Assembly (NCBI RefSeq): GCF_009663145.1
Contig: NZ_VKHR01000051.1
Location: 1 to 38,189 of the forward strand
DNA length: 38,189 nt
Source of the DNA: Shewanella sp. TC10
GTDB taxonomy: Bacteria > Pseudomonadota > Gammaproteobacteria > Enterobacterales > Shewanellaceae
Reading direction: 5' to 3'
Shown here: piece by piece, positions 15,984-25,305 of the stretch
How positions within the stretch are numbered: position 1 is the stretch's first letter
Layout: every line of letters begins with the position of its first letter
Notes under the pieces: model-generated
The model's database searches: none
Seen by the model: the letters and a program-made list of their open reading frames with translations, nothing else
What the model was told of the DNA's origin: nothing
Made by a program: the position numbers and the translations under genes

Positions 15984-18362
15984 ATGATCCGCCACAGCAT
16001 TGCACTTTCCTTGGTATTAGCGGTAATACCCGTTATGACTAATGCGGCTACACCAGCGCAAACAGTGATAAAACAAAGTGAGAAAGCCACGGGGTTTATT
16101 AATTTTTACTATCAAAACCAATCGGGTGAGCTGTTTCTAGAGGCTAAAAAACTTAACGAACCTTTTTTGATGATCACCAGTTTACCCCATGGTGTGGGAT
16201 CAAATGATATTGGGCTCGACCGTGGTCAGTTAGGTGAAACAAGAATGGTGCAGTTCGAGCGCCAAGGCCCATTCATTTTATTAAAACAGTTGAACACTTT
16301 TTATCGCGCAAGCAGTGACAACCTGGCTGAGCAGTTAGCGGTTAAAGAGGCGTTTGCTGAATCCATATTGTGGCGTGGAAAAGTCTTAGACGGCAAAACT
16401 CCATTAGTCTCAATTAACAATCTAGTGCTAAATGATCTTCACGGAGTCGCTCAGCGTTTTGCTGACACCAAGCAAGGAAATTACAGATTAGATACTTCAC
16501 GTTCGGTCATTTTAGAAGAAGGGATTAAATCCTTTGAGAAAAATGCAGATGTCGATGTTCTACTAACTTTTACGAGTGATAAAGAGGGCGAACAAGTTAG
16601 ACAAGTGACCCCAGATGGAAAGTTCGTTTCCGTTAGAATGCGCTACTCATTTGTTGATTTGCCTGAAGAAGGTTACCAGCCTCGTGAGTACCAACCAATG
16701 AGTGGTTACCTGTCTGGTGAGTATTTCGATTATTCAGCGCCTATTGATTCTCCAGTGAGTAAACGTTACTTGCTGAGACACCGTCTGGAAAAAGTCACTC
16801 CCGGTATTGACCCAAGCGAAGTGGTTAAGCCTATTACCTATTATCTCGACCCTGGTGTGCCGGAGCCTATTCGCAGCGCATTATTAGATGGCGCTCGCTG
16901 GTGGGAAGAAGCCTTTACAGAAGCGGGCTTTATTGACGGATTTAAAGTTGAAATGCTCCCTGAAGATGCTGATCCGCAAGATATTCGTTATAACATGATC
17001 CAGTGGGTGCATAGAGCGACGCGCGGTTGGTCATATGGCGCATCAATCAAAGATCCTCGCACTGGTGAAATCATTAAAGGTCATGTGACTTTAGGCAGTT
17101 TACGGGTTAAGCAAGACTATTTAATTGCCCGTGGCTTAACCTCAGGCTGGGAAGACAGAGAAGCGGCAAGTGAAGCGTCAATGGCATTAGCGTTAGCCCG
17201 TATTCGTCAGTTATCTGCCCATGAAATTGGCCATACAATCGGACTCGATCATAACTTCGCTTCATCTACCAATGACAATGCGTCCGTGATGGATTATCCA
17301 CATCCCAATGCCACTTTAAATGGCGACAAGATTGATATTTCAGCGCCATATTCTGAAGGGATTGGTCAGTGGGATAAATTTACCATAGCCTATGGTTACG
17401 GTAATGAAGCCAATATGGAAGACCTAGTTCGTCAAGCTAGAACCCAAGGCCTACGCTACATCGGAGAGGCGGATTCTCGTTCAGCTTCTGCAAGTCATGC
17501 CTATGCAAGTTTATGGGACAATGGCGCTTCAGCGGCAGATGAGTTGACTCGTTTAGAGCAAGTTCGCCGCACTGCCATTGAGCAGTTTAACGCTCAAGCT
17601 CTACTGCAAGAGCAACCTTTAGGTGAGCTAAGTGATGCGTTTGTGCCGATATATTTACTGACTCGCTATCAAATAGATGCTGCGGCTAAATGGATTGGTG
17701 GTAGTGATTATAGCTATCAGCAGCAAGGCTCTGCTGAACGCTGGCATTACCTTTCACCAAAATTGCAGCATGCGGCTTTATCATCGTTGTTAGACGTCAT
17801 TTCGGCGCAGAGTTTATCGGTTCCACAAGAAGTAACAGAATTGCTGGTGCCGAAAGCGGGTAACTATCGAAAAACGCGAGAGAGCTTTGATTCTGGCATC
17901 GGTGTATTAACAGATCCAATAGGCATGGCAGAAGTACTGAGCCGTCAAATTGCCAATAGGTTACTCGCACCTGAGCGTCTAAATAGAGTAAACCAAGGCT
18001 ATATGGATGATTCAGAGCAGTTATCTGTAGTGAGTTTAGTCGATAAACTGTTGGCGAAAACGGTTTATCAAGACTTACAACGCGGCCAGTTATTAGCTGT
18101 GCAAATGCGGGTTAATACAGTCGTGATGGATGAATTGTTAGCCAGTTACCATGATGAGAAAACTTCGCCGGAAGTAAAAGCGCAATTACTTGCAAGGCTG
18201 CATTATGTTGAGAAACAACTCAAACGCCGCAGTAACCGTGCGAGTAACTATCAAGCTGCACATTTCGATTGGCTGTTACAAGGTCTGGCTAAAGGGCTTG
18301 AATCTAAAGAATTCCGCTTTATTGCTGAGCCGCTAAAAATGCCGCCAGGTTCACCTATTTAA
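15984..18362 (+). CDS. Secreted zinc-dependent metalloprotease (DUF5117/DUF4953-like metzincin)
   Basis: The protein has 792 residues with a signal peptide cleaved near TNA-ATPAQ. The zinc site HEIGHTIGLDHNF (His413, Glu414, His417, His423) is a full HExxHxxGxxH metzincin motif, followed by a Met-turn SVMDYPHP. The upstream region matches the architecture of the DUF5117 (about 80-270) and DUF5118-like families, with the C-terminal DUF4953-like part from about 300 on. The protein should act in the periplasm or outside. Physiological substrates of this family are not established. GGAG lies 8 bases before the ATG. It is a single gene between the kinase and a bidirectional terminator. Confidence 0.88.
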   Translation: MIRHSIALSLVLAVIPVMTNAATPAQTVIKQSEKATGFINFYYQNQSGELFLEAKKLNEPFLMITSLPHGVGSNDIGLDRGQLGETRMVQFERQGPFILLKQLNTFYRASSDNLAEQLAVKEAFAESILWRGKVLDGKTPLVSINNLVLNDLHGVAQRFADTKQGNYRLDTSRSVILEEGIKSFEKNADVDVLLTFTSDKEGEQVRQVTPDGKFVSVRMRYSFVDLPEEGYQPREYQPMSGYLSGEYFDYSAPIDSPVSKRYLLRHRLEKVTPGIDPSEVVKPITYYLDPGVPEPIRSALLDGARWWEEAFTEAGFIDGFKVEMLPEDADPQDIRYNMIQWVHRATRGWSYGASIKDPRTGEIIKGHVTLGSLRVKQDYLIARGLTSGWEDREAASEASMALALARIRQLSAHEIGHTIGLDHNFASSTNDNASVMDYPHPNATLNGDKIDISAPYSEGIGQWDKFTIAYGYGNEANMEDLVRQARTQGLRYIGEADSRSASASHAYASLWDNGASAADELTRLEQVRRTAIEQFNAQALLQEQPLGELSDAFVPIYLLTRYQIDAAAKWIGGSDYSYQQQGSAERWHYLSPKLQHAALSSLLDVISAQSLSVPQEVTELLVPKAGNYRKTRESFDSGIGVLTDPIGMAEVLSRQIANRLLAPERLNRVNQGYMDDSEQLSVVSLVDKLLAKTVYQDLQRGQLLAVQMRVNTVVMDELLASYHDEKTSPEVKAQLLARLHYVEKQLKRRSNRASNYQAAHFDWLLQGLAKGLESKEFRFIAEPLKMPPGSPI

Positions 18363-18383
18363 TGGCTATGCTGTGACGATATT

Positions 18384-18415
18384 AAAAAAGCCTCATTGTG
18401 AAATGAGGCTTTTTT
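18384..18415. terminator. Bidirectional terminator between metalloprotease and Ser/Thr kinase genes
   Basis: AAAAAAGCCTCATT and its complement AATGAGGCTTTTTT form a long stem with a short loop. The A-run on one side and T-run on the other let it work for both convergent genes. Confidence 0.93.
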
Positions 18416-18437
18416 GTGTGCTGGTGTTCAAAACTGA

Positions 18438-20246
18438 TTAGCTTTGGGCTTGCTTAGGGTTTTTGGGATAGAAATGATCGGCTTTATGATCGATGTGAGA
18501 AAATTGCCGTGTATTTTTGTATGGCAGCTTCATAAACCCTGATACCCCATGTCCTTGAATTTTAGTGGCATGGTGTAATATTCGGTCTAATGAAGCTCTA
18601 AAGGCGGCTTGTTTACGAGGATTAAGTAAACGTAAATAACTGTGCACTTTAAGGTGATTTGGTAGCGCTTCAAAAATAATACAGCCAGTGTGATGAATTT
18701 GGTTAATCCAGCCGAGCTCAGTCATGATCTCAGTAGGCAATTCGAGATTTTCTTCCGGATCTTTTCCGTCTTCAAAGTAGGAGTGTAACCGCGAACGTCC
18801 TTCAGATGCGGGAACATCACCGACTTCAAAGCTTAATTGTGCGTCATTGACCATTTTATAAGGCTCTGACGGGGTATCCCTCTCAAGATGTAAGGTGTCT
18901 TTGGCGTTGAAAAAACAGGCCTTAAATACCCCGATACGTTTAATTCCACGTGCTAAGGTGACCATATTATTGACAGCTTTGATCAACACATCTTTGGTTT
19001 CAGGATCGTAAATCGCTAAGTTTGAATCTATGTAGACACCGCTTTTACGCCAGTGAATAGCAAGGCCGCCAACAATAGGGTATTGCGCCAATTTACCCAC
19101 TGCAGCCACAAAGCCTTTTTCGGTGTCGCCCATGCCAGCTAAAAAGTTTCGATAGTACTTTTCTAGCTGTATATCATCCATTTTAGCGATGGGATCTTGG
19201 GTATTATGTTCTTTTAAAAATGATTTTCGAGAGCTATAACTCACGGTTTCTACTTGTTTCTGTTTGGGTAATACCCAGAGTGGTATGTCTTCATATAGCG
19301 GCTGGGTTTTCAAATCAGGTAGATGCATTCGATGATTATGGCGCATGCTTTTAAGGAAATAATCTCCAGCAAGATTTTGTCTTTCAACGTCATCGCTTAG
19401 CATGCCATCTAGCGTTCGAGCCAGTTCAACGGGCAGACCTAAGCTGCTCGCTGGTATCACTTTACTGCCGAAACGACTAATTTGTCCTGATGCTAACGCA
19501 TATAAGGTTGCGGCTACACCTTGCTCGTCAAAGCGTGGGCTTGAAAGCGCACCATTTAGCTGCTCCGAGCCAATAAAGTAGACATCGCCCATTCTGGCAT
19601 TGGTATGGTGCTGATCGCTGGACATTAACGACATGACGTTATCTTCAACCGCTTTATTGTGTTCATCACGCTGGGCAAATACTGCAGAGCCCCAATCGAT
19701 TAAAGATAAGTGATCGTTTTCAATATCGTAGACTAAGTTAGAGGGCTTTATATCGCCGTGAACTAAGCATTTTCCAGTGCGAAGATAATAAAGAAGGTTA
19801 GCTAATTGGCGGGCGATACTGACAATCATCGCAACAGGTAGTACACCTAATCGGTGGCAGATTTTATCTAAATCTTCCCCTTGAGCGCGCTCCATTACCA
19901 TAATGCCTTGTTTGCCAACACGTTCAAACTTGATGCCATTGGGAACGTTTGGGTGAACTAACTGGCTGAGCATAAATGCTTCTTCTTCCAGCCGGTCTTG
20001 AACGCTTCGAGGGAGGGTAATACGTGAAAATTTAAACACGTGGGATTCACCAATATCATTGGTACCTGCAAACACGAAGCCATAGGCTCCTTTACCGATG
20101 AACTCGATATCCGCATAACCCAGTTTACTCAGCTGTTGGTTACATAGTCTTATCCAAGCGCGATGTTTACGTGCATCTTCAGCTTTTAATAAATAGACAG
20201 ATTGTTCTTCATTGATATAAAAGTGTTGTAGCTGAGGTGTTTGCAC
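18438..20246 (-). CDS. Hanks-type serine/threonine protein kinase with unknown C-terminal domain
   Basis: The protein has 602 residues from a GTG start, with AGGAG 6 bases upstream. The kinase domain spans about 45-300: glycine loop GKGAYGFV (51-58), ATP-anchoring Lys72 (VFKFS), catalytic loop HGDIKPSN (Asp165, Asn170), and DWG (184-186) in place of the usual DFG metal-binding triplet. HGD instead of HRD means it lacks the Arg that couples to activation-loop phosphorylation. Residues about 330-602 form a second domain I do not recognise. No membrane helix is present, unlike PknB-type kinases, so it is cytosolic. It has no phosphatase (PP2C) partner next door. It is monocistronic and convergent with the metalloprotease gene. 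Confidence 0.88.
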   Translation of the reverse strand: MQTPQLQHFYINEEQSVYLLKAEDARKHRAWIRLCNQQLSKLGYADIEFIGKGAYGFVFAGTNDIGESHVFKFSRITLPRSVQDRLEEEAFMLSQLVHPNVPNGIKFERVGKQGIMVMERAQGEDLDKICHRLGVLPVAMIVSIARQLANLLYYLRTGKCLVHGDIKPSNLVYDIENDHLSLIDWGSAVFAQRDEHNKAVEDNVMSLMSSDQHHTNARMGDVYFIGSEQLNGALSSPRFDEQGVAATLYALASGQISRFGSKVIPASSLGLPVELARTLDGMLSDDVERQNLAGDYFLKSMRHNHRMHLPDLKTQPLYEDIPLWVLPKQKQVETVSYSSRKSFLKEHNTQDPIAKMDDIQLEKYYRNFLAGMGDTEKGFVAAVGKLAQYPIVGGLAIHWRKSGVYIDSNLAIYDPETKDVLIKAVNNMVTLARGIKRIGVFKACFFNAKDTLHLERDTPSEPYKMVNDAQLSFEVGDVPASEGRSRLHSYFEDGKDPEENLELPTEIMTELGWINQIHHTGCIIFEALPNHLKVHSYLRLLNPRKQAAFRASLDRILHHATKIQGHGVSGFMKLPYKNTRQFSHIDHKADHFYPKNPKQAQS

Positions 20247-20464
20247 TGCTTACTCCTGTTAGCTAACGCATTGGCTTAATGTGTTAGAAACACCATAAAC
20301 TCATATTTAGATTTATCAGGCAAGTGTTGAAGGGGATTTTTATCTTTAATCATTCATAAAATGCTAAAATTGAGGCTGGATCCATTATTGTCGGCGCTAT
20401 TTAAGTATTTATATTAGCAATTCAGTGTAAAGCTACCTATCTCAAAAAAACGGTGTTGTAAACT

Positions 20465-20506
20465 TTGACTTGAATCAAGTTGTTTTTAGCCATAGACAGG
20501 TACTAT
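20465..20506 (+). promoter_or_regulatory. FNR/EtrA-type box and -10 element of the Cys-rich gene
   Basis: TTGAC-TTGA-ATCAA (20465-20478) matches the FNR consensus TTGAT-N4-ATCAA with one mismatch. A -10 hexamer TACTAT lies at 20501-20506, giving a start near 20513. The box is then centred 41.5 bases upstream, the classic class II FNR activation position. No -35 is visible, as usual for such promoters. Confidence 0.65.
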
Positions 20507-20546
20507 TTAACTGAATCAACGGATTCGGTTTAATCAAGGAGCGCTT

Positions 20547-20897
20547 ATGCCTACCATCAACAAAGTAGATTTAATTCCACTGTTTAGGTTTCCTCGTCAG
20601 CGAATTTTACAGTCAATGGAAGTCACGCATTGTCCACATGCTGTCTTTTATAATGCCAGTGACGAGCAATGTACCACTTGCCATCAAGGGGAAGAGTGCA
20701 TATGGATGAATCATAATGATGAGCTGGTGGCCATTGAGAAAAAGTCTGTCGAAGAGCTGAAGCAACAGTTGCTTATTGCTGTAGATTTTATTGATTCAAA
20801 TTTAAGCCCTCACCATTTATCGCGCCGTAACTGTCAGTGTGATAATTGTTTATGGCTTAAAAAAGTGCAAAAAGTATTAGGTGGTGATGAGCAATAA
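20547..20897 (+). CDS. Small Cys-rich protein of unknown function
   Basis: The protein has 116 residues, with AAGGAG 6 bases before the ATG. Seven Cys occur in two clusters: CPHAVFYNASDEQCTTCHQGEEC (a C-x13-C-x2-C-x5-C pattern, about 29-52) and CQCDNC (about 96-101). The spacing suggests binding of zinc or an iron-sulfur cluster, but it matches no family I can name. There is no signal peptide or membrane helix. The ending HHLSRRNCQCDNCLWLKKVQKVLGG is basic. An FNR-type promoter directly upstream predicts expression under oxygen limitation, which would suit a redox-sensitive metal site. It is monocistronic. It is likely to be a conserved Shewanella hypothetical. Confidence 0.72.
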   Translation: MPTINKVDLIPLFRFPRQRILQSMEVTHCPHAVFYNASDEQCTTCHQGEECIWMNHNDELVAIEKKSVEELKQQLLIAVDFIDSNLSPHHLSRRNCQCDNCLWLKKVQKVLGGDEQ

Positions 20898-21292
20898 CGC
20901 TCTTTTATCATTATGCTTAGTTTCGTTTACGGCTATTTTTTAGGTGATTCTTACTGTGGCTGAGCTAGCCTGTAGACTTGTGTGACTCACATGATCCATG
21001 TGATTGTATTTTTGCCATAGAGTGAACCAAGCTTTTTGATACTCTGTGGCGTGAGCTTGTCAGTGTGTTTTTACTCAGAACATGGTTTGCCCTCTGAATT
21101 GTTTCTTAATCTATTTCCCCTTTAAACCTCATTCTCTCACCTCATTTCTAACTTTATATTTCTAAGCTTACATTTCTAAATTTACATTTTAAGCTTATGT
21201 TTAAAATCTGAATTTGAGACATTGTGGCTTTAATTACACTTTTATTTTATACCTGAAAAAATTTAATCGTACTTTTTTCATCATTAATAAGC
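20898..21292 (+). other. Non-coding interval before the PstS-OmpA fusion gene
   Basis: I see no gene here. The interval has a pyrimidine-rich tract at 21100-21180 with imperfect repeats of TTTCTAA-N-TTTACAT type (21145-21200). A promoter for the downstream gene should lie here, but none is clear. No rho-independent terminator follows the Cys-rich gene. Confidence 0.35.
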
Positions 21293-23326
21293 ATGTCATA
21301 CTTCCGCTTTACATTGGCTCGCAATAATTACCTGCAGCAACTTTGGAAGTGGAATCTGATGCATAACCTGTCCGGTACAACCCAAGCGAAATCTGTCGAT
21401 ATTCATCAAAATATTAATGTTGTAGTGAATGAGTTATCCCAGCATTTACGAGTCAAATATGACATTAAATTAAACCAAGAGAAAACGTTACTTGATAAAC
21501 ATTATCGCGCTGCTGTGCTTCGTGAACTTAAAAGTTTAAATGATACTCAAGTGAATGATTTACTCGACACTATAGCTAAGAAAACATTTGAAGCATCTAA
21601 TGAGCCGATTCAAACGCCAGCTCAGCAATCTATCGATGCATCGGTGACAAAGCCCAGCGCTAATACAACTTCCATTCCTCGTCCAACTTCTATTGCTAGT
21701 CCAATCAATCAGCCTCAGGTTTCAAATAGTGCAGATGCTAATGCAGCTTCGCTAAGTCAACTAAACACGGCTAAATCAAATACTAATAATGAAAACCAAG
21801 CGACTGTTAAGGAGCAAACTAAAACCGGCGGTGATGGACCCAAAGACGGTAACAAAAAAGCGGGCCTTTGGGGTTTGCTAATGCTGGGCTTAGTGGTTGC
21901 TGCAGGTTTGCTATTTTGGCAGCAAGAGAGTATCAGCCTGTACGTTAATGGGATTGACTCTTCAGCAAAAACCGTCGAGCAAAGCCCTGAAATAAGCTCA
22001 CAACAGACTCGTCCAATTGACACCTTACAGGCACAAGATTCAGTGAAAACTGAAACCCTAATCCCAGCTCAAAAAGCAGAATTGTTATTTAGATTGCATG
22101 GCTCAAATACGATTGGCGAAAAGCTTGCGCCTGCATTACTTGAGGCTTTCTTTGCGCAGCAAGGGTTTAATGAATTTACTTGGGTTCAAGGAGAGTCAAG
22201 TGTTGAACGAACAATGGAATTTAACGATAACGGCGTGACAAAGGCTGTTGAATTGCATGCCCATGGTTCTGGTACCGCATTTAAGGGCATGCTATCGGGT
22301 GTTGCTGATATTGGCATGGCTTCACGGCCGATTAAAGCGAAAGAGTTGACCCAAACCAAAGCGACTTTAGGTGATTTAAGCAGAGTGGGTAATGAGCATA
22401 TTATTGGTTTGGATGGGCTTGCGATTATTGTTAATCAAAACAGTCCATTAAAATCAATGTCAATAAGCACGCTATCCAAAATATATTCAGGTGAAATCAC
22501 TAATTGGGCTCAAATAGGCCAAGGTGAAGGCCAGATTGAGTTATTTTCTAGGGACAATAATTCAGGTACCTGGGATACTTTCAATAAGTTGGTGTTGAAA
22601 AAAGCAGGTAAAACATTATCTGAAACAGCAAAGCGTTATGAGTCGAGTTCGCAACTATCGGAACAGGTTTCTCAAAATGAAAATGCGATAGGTTTTATTG
22701 GGCTTAATTACATTGGTCATAATAAAGCGCTGGCAATTACTGAAGGGATGGGCGCAACGCCAATTTACCCAACCAAATTTACCGTGAGCACTGAAGATTA
22801 TGCGTTATCACGCCGCTTGTATATGTACACGCCAACTTCATCTTCAGCCTTAGTTAAAGATTTCGCTCAATTTGCCATTAGTAAAGAAGGGCAAGTCTTA
22901 GTCAATGAAGTAGGCCTGATATCGCAAAACATTAACCTTCAAAAAGTTTATGCCACAGAAGGCGCGCCTGAATCCTATAATCGTTTTGCCAGCCAAGGGC
23001 AGCGTTTATCGTTGAATTTCAGGTTTAACCACGGCAATGGTGAGCTTGATAACAAAGGTCAGCGTGATTTAGCACGACTAATAGAATTTATTGAAAATAA
23101 TCCAGGCCGCAGAATCGTATTAATGGGTTTTTCTGACAGTTCAGGGGCGAAACTGAGCAATCAGCAATTGTCCCTTCGCCGCGCTAAAGCGGTTGAAAAT
23201 GAAATTGTGTCACGCGGCATTCCTGTTATGTCAGTTGAAGCATATGGTGAATTGCTACCTGTTGCTAATAATGATACCAGTACTGGGCGAGAGCGAAATC
23301 GCCGTGTCGAAGTTTGGGTTATTTAG
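21293..23326 (+). CDS. Membrane-anchored PstS-like binding domain fused to OmpA peptidoglycan-binding domain
   Basis: The protein has 677 residues in four parts. An N-terminal region (1-190) with a helical segment and a Ser/Thr/Asn/Pro-rich linker should be cytoplasmic. One membrane helix follows (about 192-211, LLMLGLVVAAGLLFW). A periplasmic PstS-like substrate-binding domain (about 263-535) carries RLHGSNTIGEKLAPALLE, GMASRPI and SRDNNSGTWDTF. An OmpA C-terminal domain (about 565-677) carries GFSDSSG...LSLRRAKAVENEIVSRGI and RRVEVWV. No signal peptide is present, so insertion uses the internal helix with N-in topology. The ATG has no clear Shine-Dalgarno, so the start is less certain. It probably senses or holds phosphate or a similar oxyanion while anchored to peptidoglycan; there are no pstCAB genes nearby. 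Confidence 0.82.
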   Translation: MSYFRFTLARNNYLQQLWKWNLMHNLSGTTQAKSVDIHQNINVVVNELSQHLRVKYDIKLNQEKTLLDKHYRAAVLRELKSLNDTQVNDLLDTIAKKTFEASNEPIQTPAQQSIDASVTKPSANTTSIPRPTSIASPINQPQVSNSADANAASLSQLNTAKSNTNNENQATVKEQTKTGGDGPKDGNKKAGLWGLLMLGLVVAAGLLFWQQESISLYVNGIDSSAKTVEQSPEISSQQTRPIDTLQAQDSVKTETLIPAQKAELLFRLHGSNTIGEKLAPALLEAFFAQQGFNEFTWVQGESSVERTMEFNDNGVTKAVELHAHGSGTAFKGMLSGVADIGMASRPIKAKELTQTKATLGDLSRVGNEHIIGLDGLAIIVNQNSPLKSMSISTLSKIYSGEITNWAQIGQGEGQIELFSRDNNSGTWDTFNKLVLKKAGKTLSETAKRYESSSQLSEQVSQNENAIGFIGLNYIGHNKALAITEGMGATPIYPTKFTVSTEDYALSRRLYMYTPTSSSALVKDFAQFAISKEGQVLVNEVGLISQNINLQKVYATEGAPESYNRFASQGQRLSLNFRFNHGNGELDNKGQRDLARLIEFIENNPGRRIVLMGFSDSSGAKLSNQQLSLRRAKAVENEIVSRGIPVMSVEAYGELLPVANNDTSTGRERNRRVEVWVI

Positions 23327-23344
23327 AAAAACATGGCGGTTAAT

Positions 23345-23375
23345 AAAGGGCGGCCAATAGGAGGCTGCCTTTTTT
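23345..23375 (+). terminator. Rho-independent terminator after the PstS-OmpA gene
   Basis: AAAGG-GCGGCC and GGCTGCC-TTTTTT form a stem with one mismatch or bulge and a 7-base loop followed by six T, 19 bases after the stop. Confidence 0.75.
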
Positions 23376-23473
23376 ATTCGTGTTGGGAGTTTTTGGCTAA
23401 CTAATCAGTTTGCATCTGTAGTTTATTGTATTTAGAGTAAAGCCCATTATTGATTAGTAAAGGTGTGACACAC

Positions 23474-24133
23474 ATGGAACCAAGTTTTTGGCATCAAAAG
23501 TGGGATTTACAACAAATTGGTTTTCATCAACCACAAGTGAATGATTTTCTGGTTAAGTATTGGTCAAGTTTAGCGCTTAGCTCAACAGAAGAGGTGTTTG
23601 TGCCTTTGTGCGGAAAGTCTTTAGACATGTGCTTTCTTGCTGAACAAGGTCACAATGTGCTTGGCTGCGAATTAAATCAAATTGCCGTGCAAGATTTTTT
23701 TAAGGATAACCAACTTCCTGTTTCTCATCGCTTGCAAGGTGAGCATCAATTTTATTCGACTGAGCAAATAACCCTTATTCAGGGCGACATTTTTACCCTA
23801 CCGAAATCAGAGTGCCAACATATAAGTGCATTTTATGATCGTGCAGCGTTAATTGCATGGCCTGAATCAATGCGTCAGCAATATGCTGATAAGTTAGCTG
23901 AATTAATTCCTACTGGTGTAAAAGGTTTATTAGTGACACTGGATTATGATCAAGCTGCGCTCAATGGCCCACCATTTGCTGTAAGTCCAGCCTGGATTGA
24001 GCAATACTTAGCAAGCTACTTTGAAGTTGAATTACTTGAGTGTGCCGATGTGCTTGCTGATAATCCACGCTTTGTTAATAAGCAAGTACCATGGCTGAAT
24101 GAAGCGGCTTACCTGTTAACCCGTAAAGGGTAA
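23474..24133 (+). CDS. tpm: Thiopurine S-methyltransferase
   Basis: The protein has 219 residues, the usual length for bacterial TPMT. The start at 23474 gives the conserved N-terminus MEPSFWHQKWDLQQIGFH; an in-frame upstream start would add eight non-conserved residues. The SAM-binding motif FVPLCGKSLDMCFLAEQGHNVLGCEL and the FYDRAALIAWP segment are diagnostic of the family. The enzyme transfers methyl from S-adenosylmethionine to thiol, selenium or tellurium compounds; bacterial members are linked to tellurite and selenium tolerance. It is a cytoplasmic, single gene ending at a bidirectional terminator shared with the porin. Confidence 0.95.
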   Translation: MEPSFWHQKWDLQQIGFHQPQVNDFLVKYWSSLALSSTEEVFVPLCGKSLDMCFLAEQGHNVLGCELNQIAVQDFFKDNQLPVSHRLQGEHQFYSTEQITLIQGDIFTLPKSECQHISAFYDRAALIAWPESMRQQYADKLAELIPTGVKGLLVTLDYDQAALNGPPFAVSPAWIEQYLASYFEVELLECADVLADNPRFVNKQVPWLNEAAYLLTRKG

Positions 24134-24166
24134 ACTTATTTGCTATTTTTACTAAAATAGCCACAT

Positions 24167-24196
24167 AAAAAAAGCGACCTCAAGGTCGCTTTTTTT
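24167..24196. terminator. Bidirectional terminator between tpm and the porin gene
   Basis: AAAAAAAGCGACCT-ca-AGGTCGCTTTTTTT is a perfect stem with flanking A- and T-runs. The same GCGACCT stem core recurs after the second porin (25707-25724), consistent with duplication of the porin together with its terminator. Confidence 0.93.
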
Positions 24197-24235
24197 GGTA
24201 TAGCTTTATTGAAATGAGCCTAATGACTCAATCAA

Positions 24236-25291
24236 TTAGAAGTCGTAACGCATACCAACAGTAAATACGTTGTCATCTTCTAAATCGATGGTTGGGCCAC
24301 CGTCCATTTGATAATCACCTTCGTACATAGCGTAGTGGCCATATACTAGGGTAGATTTAGAGATACGGTAATCAGCACCGATAGTTATTTGAGTGATATC
24401 AGCATTAGTGATAACCGCACCATCAATGAAATCACCGTCATCATTTACAGGTCTTTGCTTGCTAAGGTAACGACCGAAACCACCTTCATCAACACCGTAC
24501 TCAGCTTTTAAGTTTACGCCATTTAGGTTGTAAACCACGTTTAAGAAGTATGAATCACCTTCTTGATCTGTAGTTTGGCTTTCAGTGCTTTGGTATAAAC
24601 CGCCGACTTTGAAATCACCAAATTTAACTTGTGCCACACCACGGTATGCATCGATGCCACCGATTGTGTTGTAAGCCGCTGCTACATAGTAGTTTTGCGC
24701 TTTAAGTTTTTTATCACCAATAGTTGCGCTTAATGCATACTGATCTTCATAAGACTCGTTGTCATCAGCATCAGTGTAGTTATCTTCCATTAAGTAAGTC
24801 GCGTTTAAGGTAATTAAATCAGCGATTTTTGGAGAGTAGTACCAGATACCATCAGCAGAACGAGTTTGACCTGCAACTAAACGGTCGATATCAGCATTGG
24901 TGTTACCGAAAACGTCAACGCCGCCTTCAGCTTGCTTAAATACAGTGTCGTTACGACCCACTAACACAGTACCGAAGTTAGTTTTTAAACCTAGGTAAGT
25001 ATTACGCGCTTTGAAAACGTCTGAACTAGAAGATGTGTTTTCAACTTGGAATTCCATTTGGTAAAGCACTTCAACAGCATCAGAAATTTTTTCGCTGCCT
25101 TTAACACCTAAGTTAGAGAAGTTGTTTTCGAATACAGTGCCTTCTTTCCCTTCTTGAGTCGTTACACCAAGATCTGAATTGGTTACAGCTAGGTCTAAGC
25201 GACCGTAAAAGTTTGGACCTTCAGCTGCTGCGCCGAAAGAAGTTAATGCAATTACTGAGGCTACAGATGCTGAGATTAGCGTCTTTTTCAT
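24236..25291 (-). CDS. Trimeric general porin (Gram-negative porin family)
   Basis: The protein has 351 residues. The second ATG (25291) is preferred because AAGGGAG lies 7 bases before it and only 1 base before the first ATG (25297). The signal peptide is cleaved at GAAA-EGPNF. The mature part begins NFYGRLDLAVTNSD and ends VGMRYDF, with the C-terminal Phe needed for outer-membrane insertion. It is a 16-strand porin of the Porin_4/OmpC type, for passive diffusion of small hydrophilic solutes. It is a close paralog of the porin at 25779-26840, and both recall the Omp35-type porins of Shewanella. A double hairpin sits directly upstream of the ribosome-binding site. Confidence 0.92.
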   Translation of the reverse strand: MKKTLISASVASVIALTSFGAAAEGPNFYGRLDLAVTNSDLGVTTQEGKEGTVFENNFSNLGVKGSEKISDAVEVLYQMEFQVENTSSSSDVFKARNTYLGLKTNFGTVLVGRNDTVFKQAEGGVDVFGNTNADIDRLVAGQTRSADGIWYYSPKIADLITLNATYLMEDNYTDADDNESYEDQYALSATIGDKKLKAQNYYVAAAYNTIGGIDAYRGVAQVKFGDFKVGGLYQSTESQTTDQEGDSYFLNVVYNLNGVNLKAEYGVDEGGFGRYLSKQRPVNDDGDFIDGAVITNADITQITIGADYRISKSTLVYGHYAMYEGDYQMDGGPTIDLEDDNVFTVGMRYDF

Positions 25292-25305
25292 CTTCATACT
25301 CCCTT

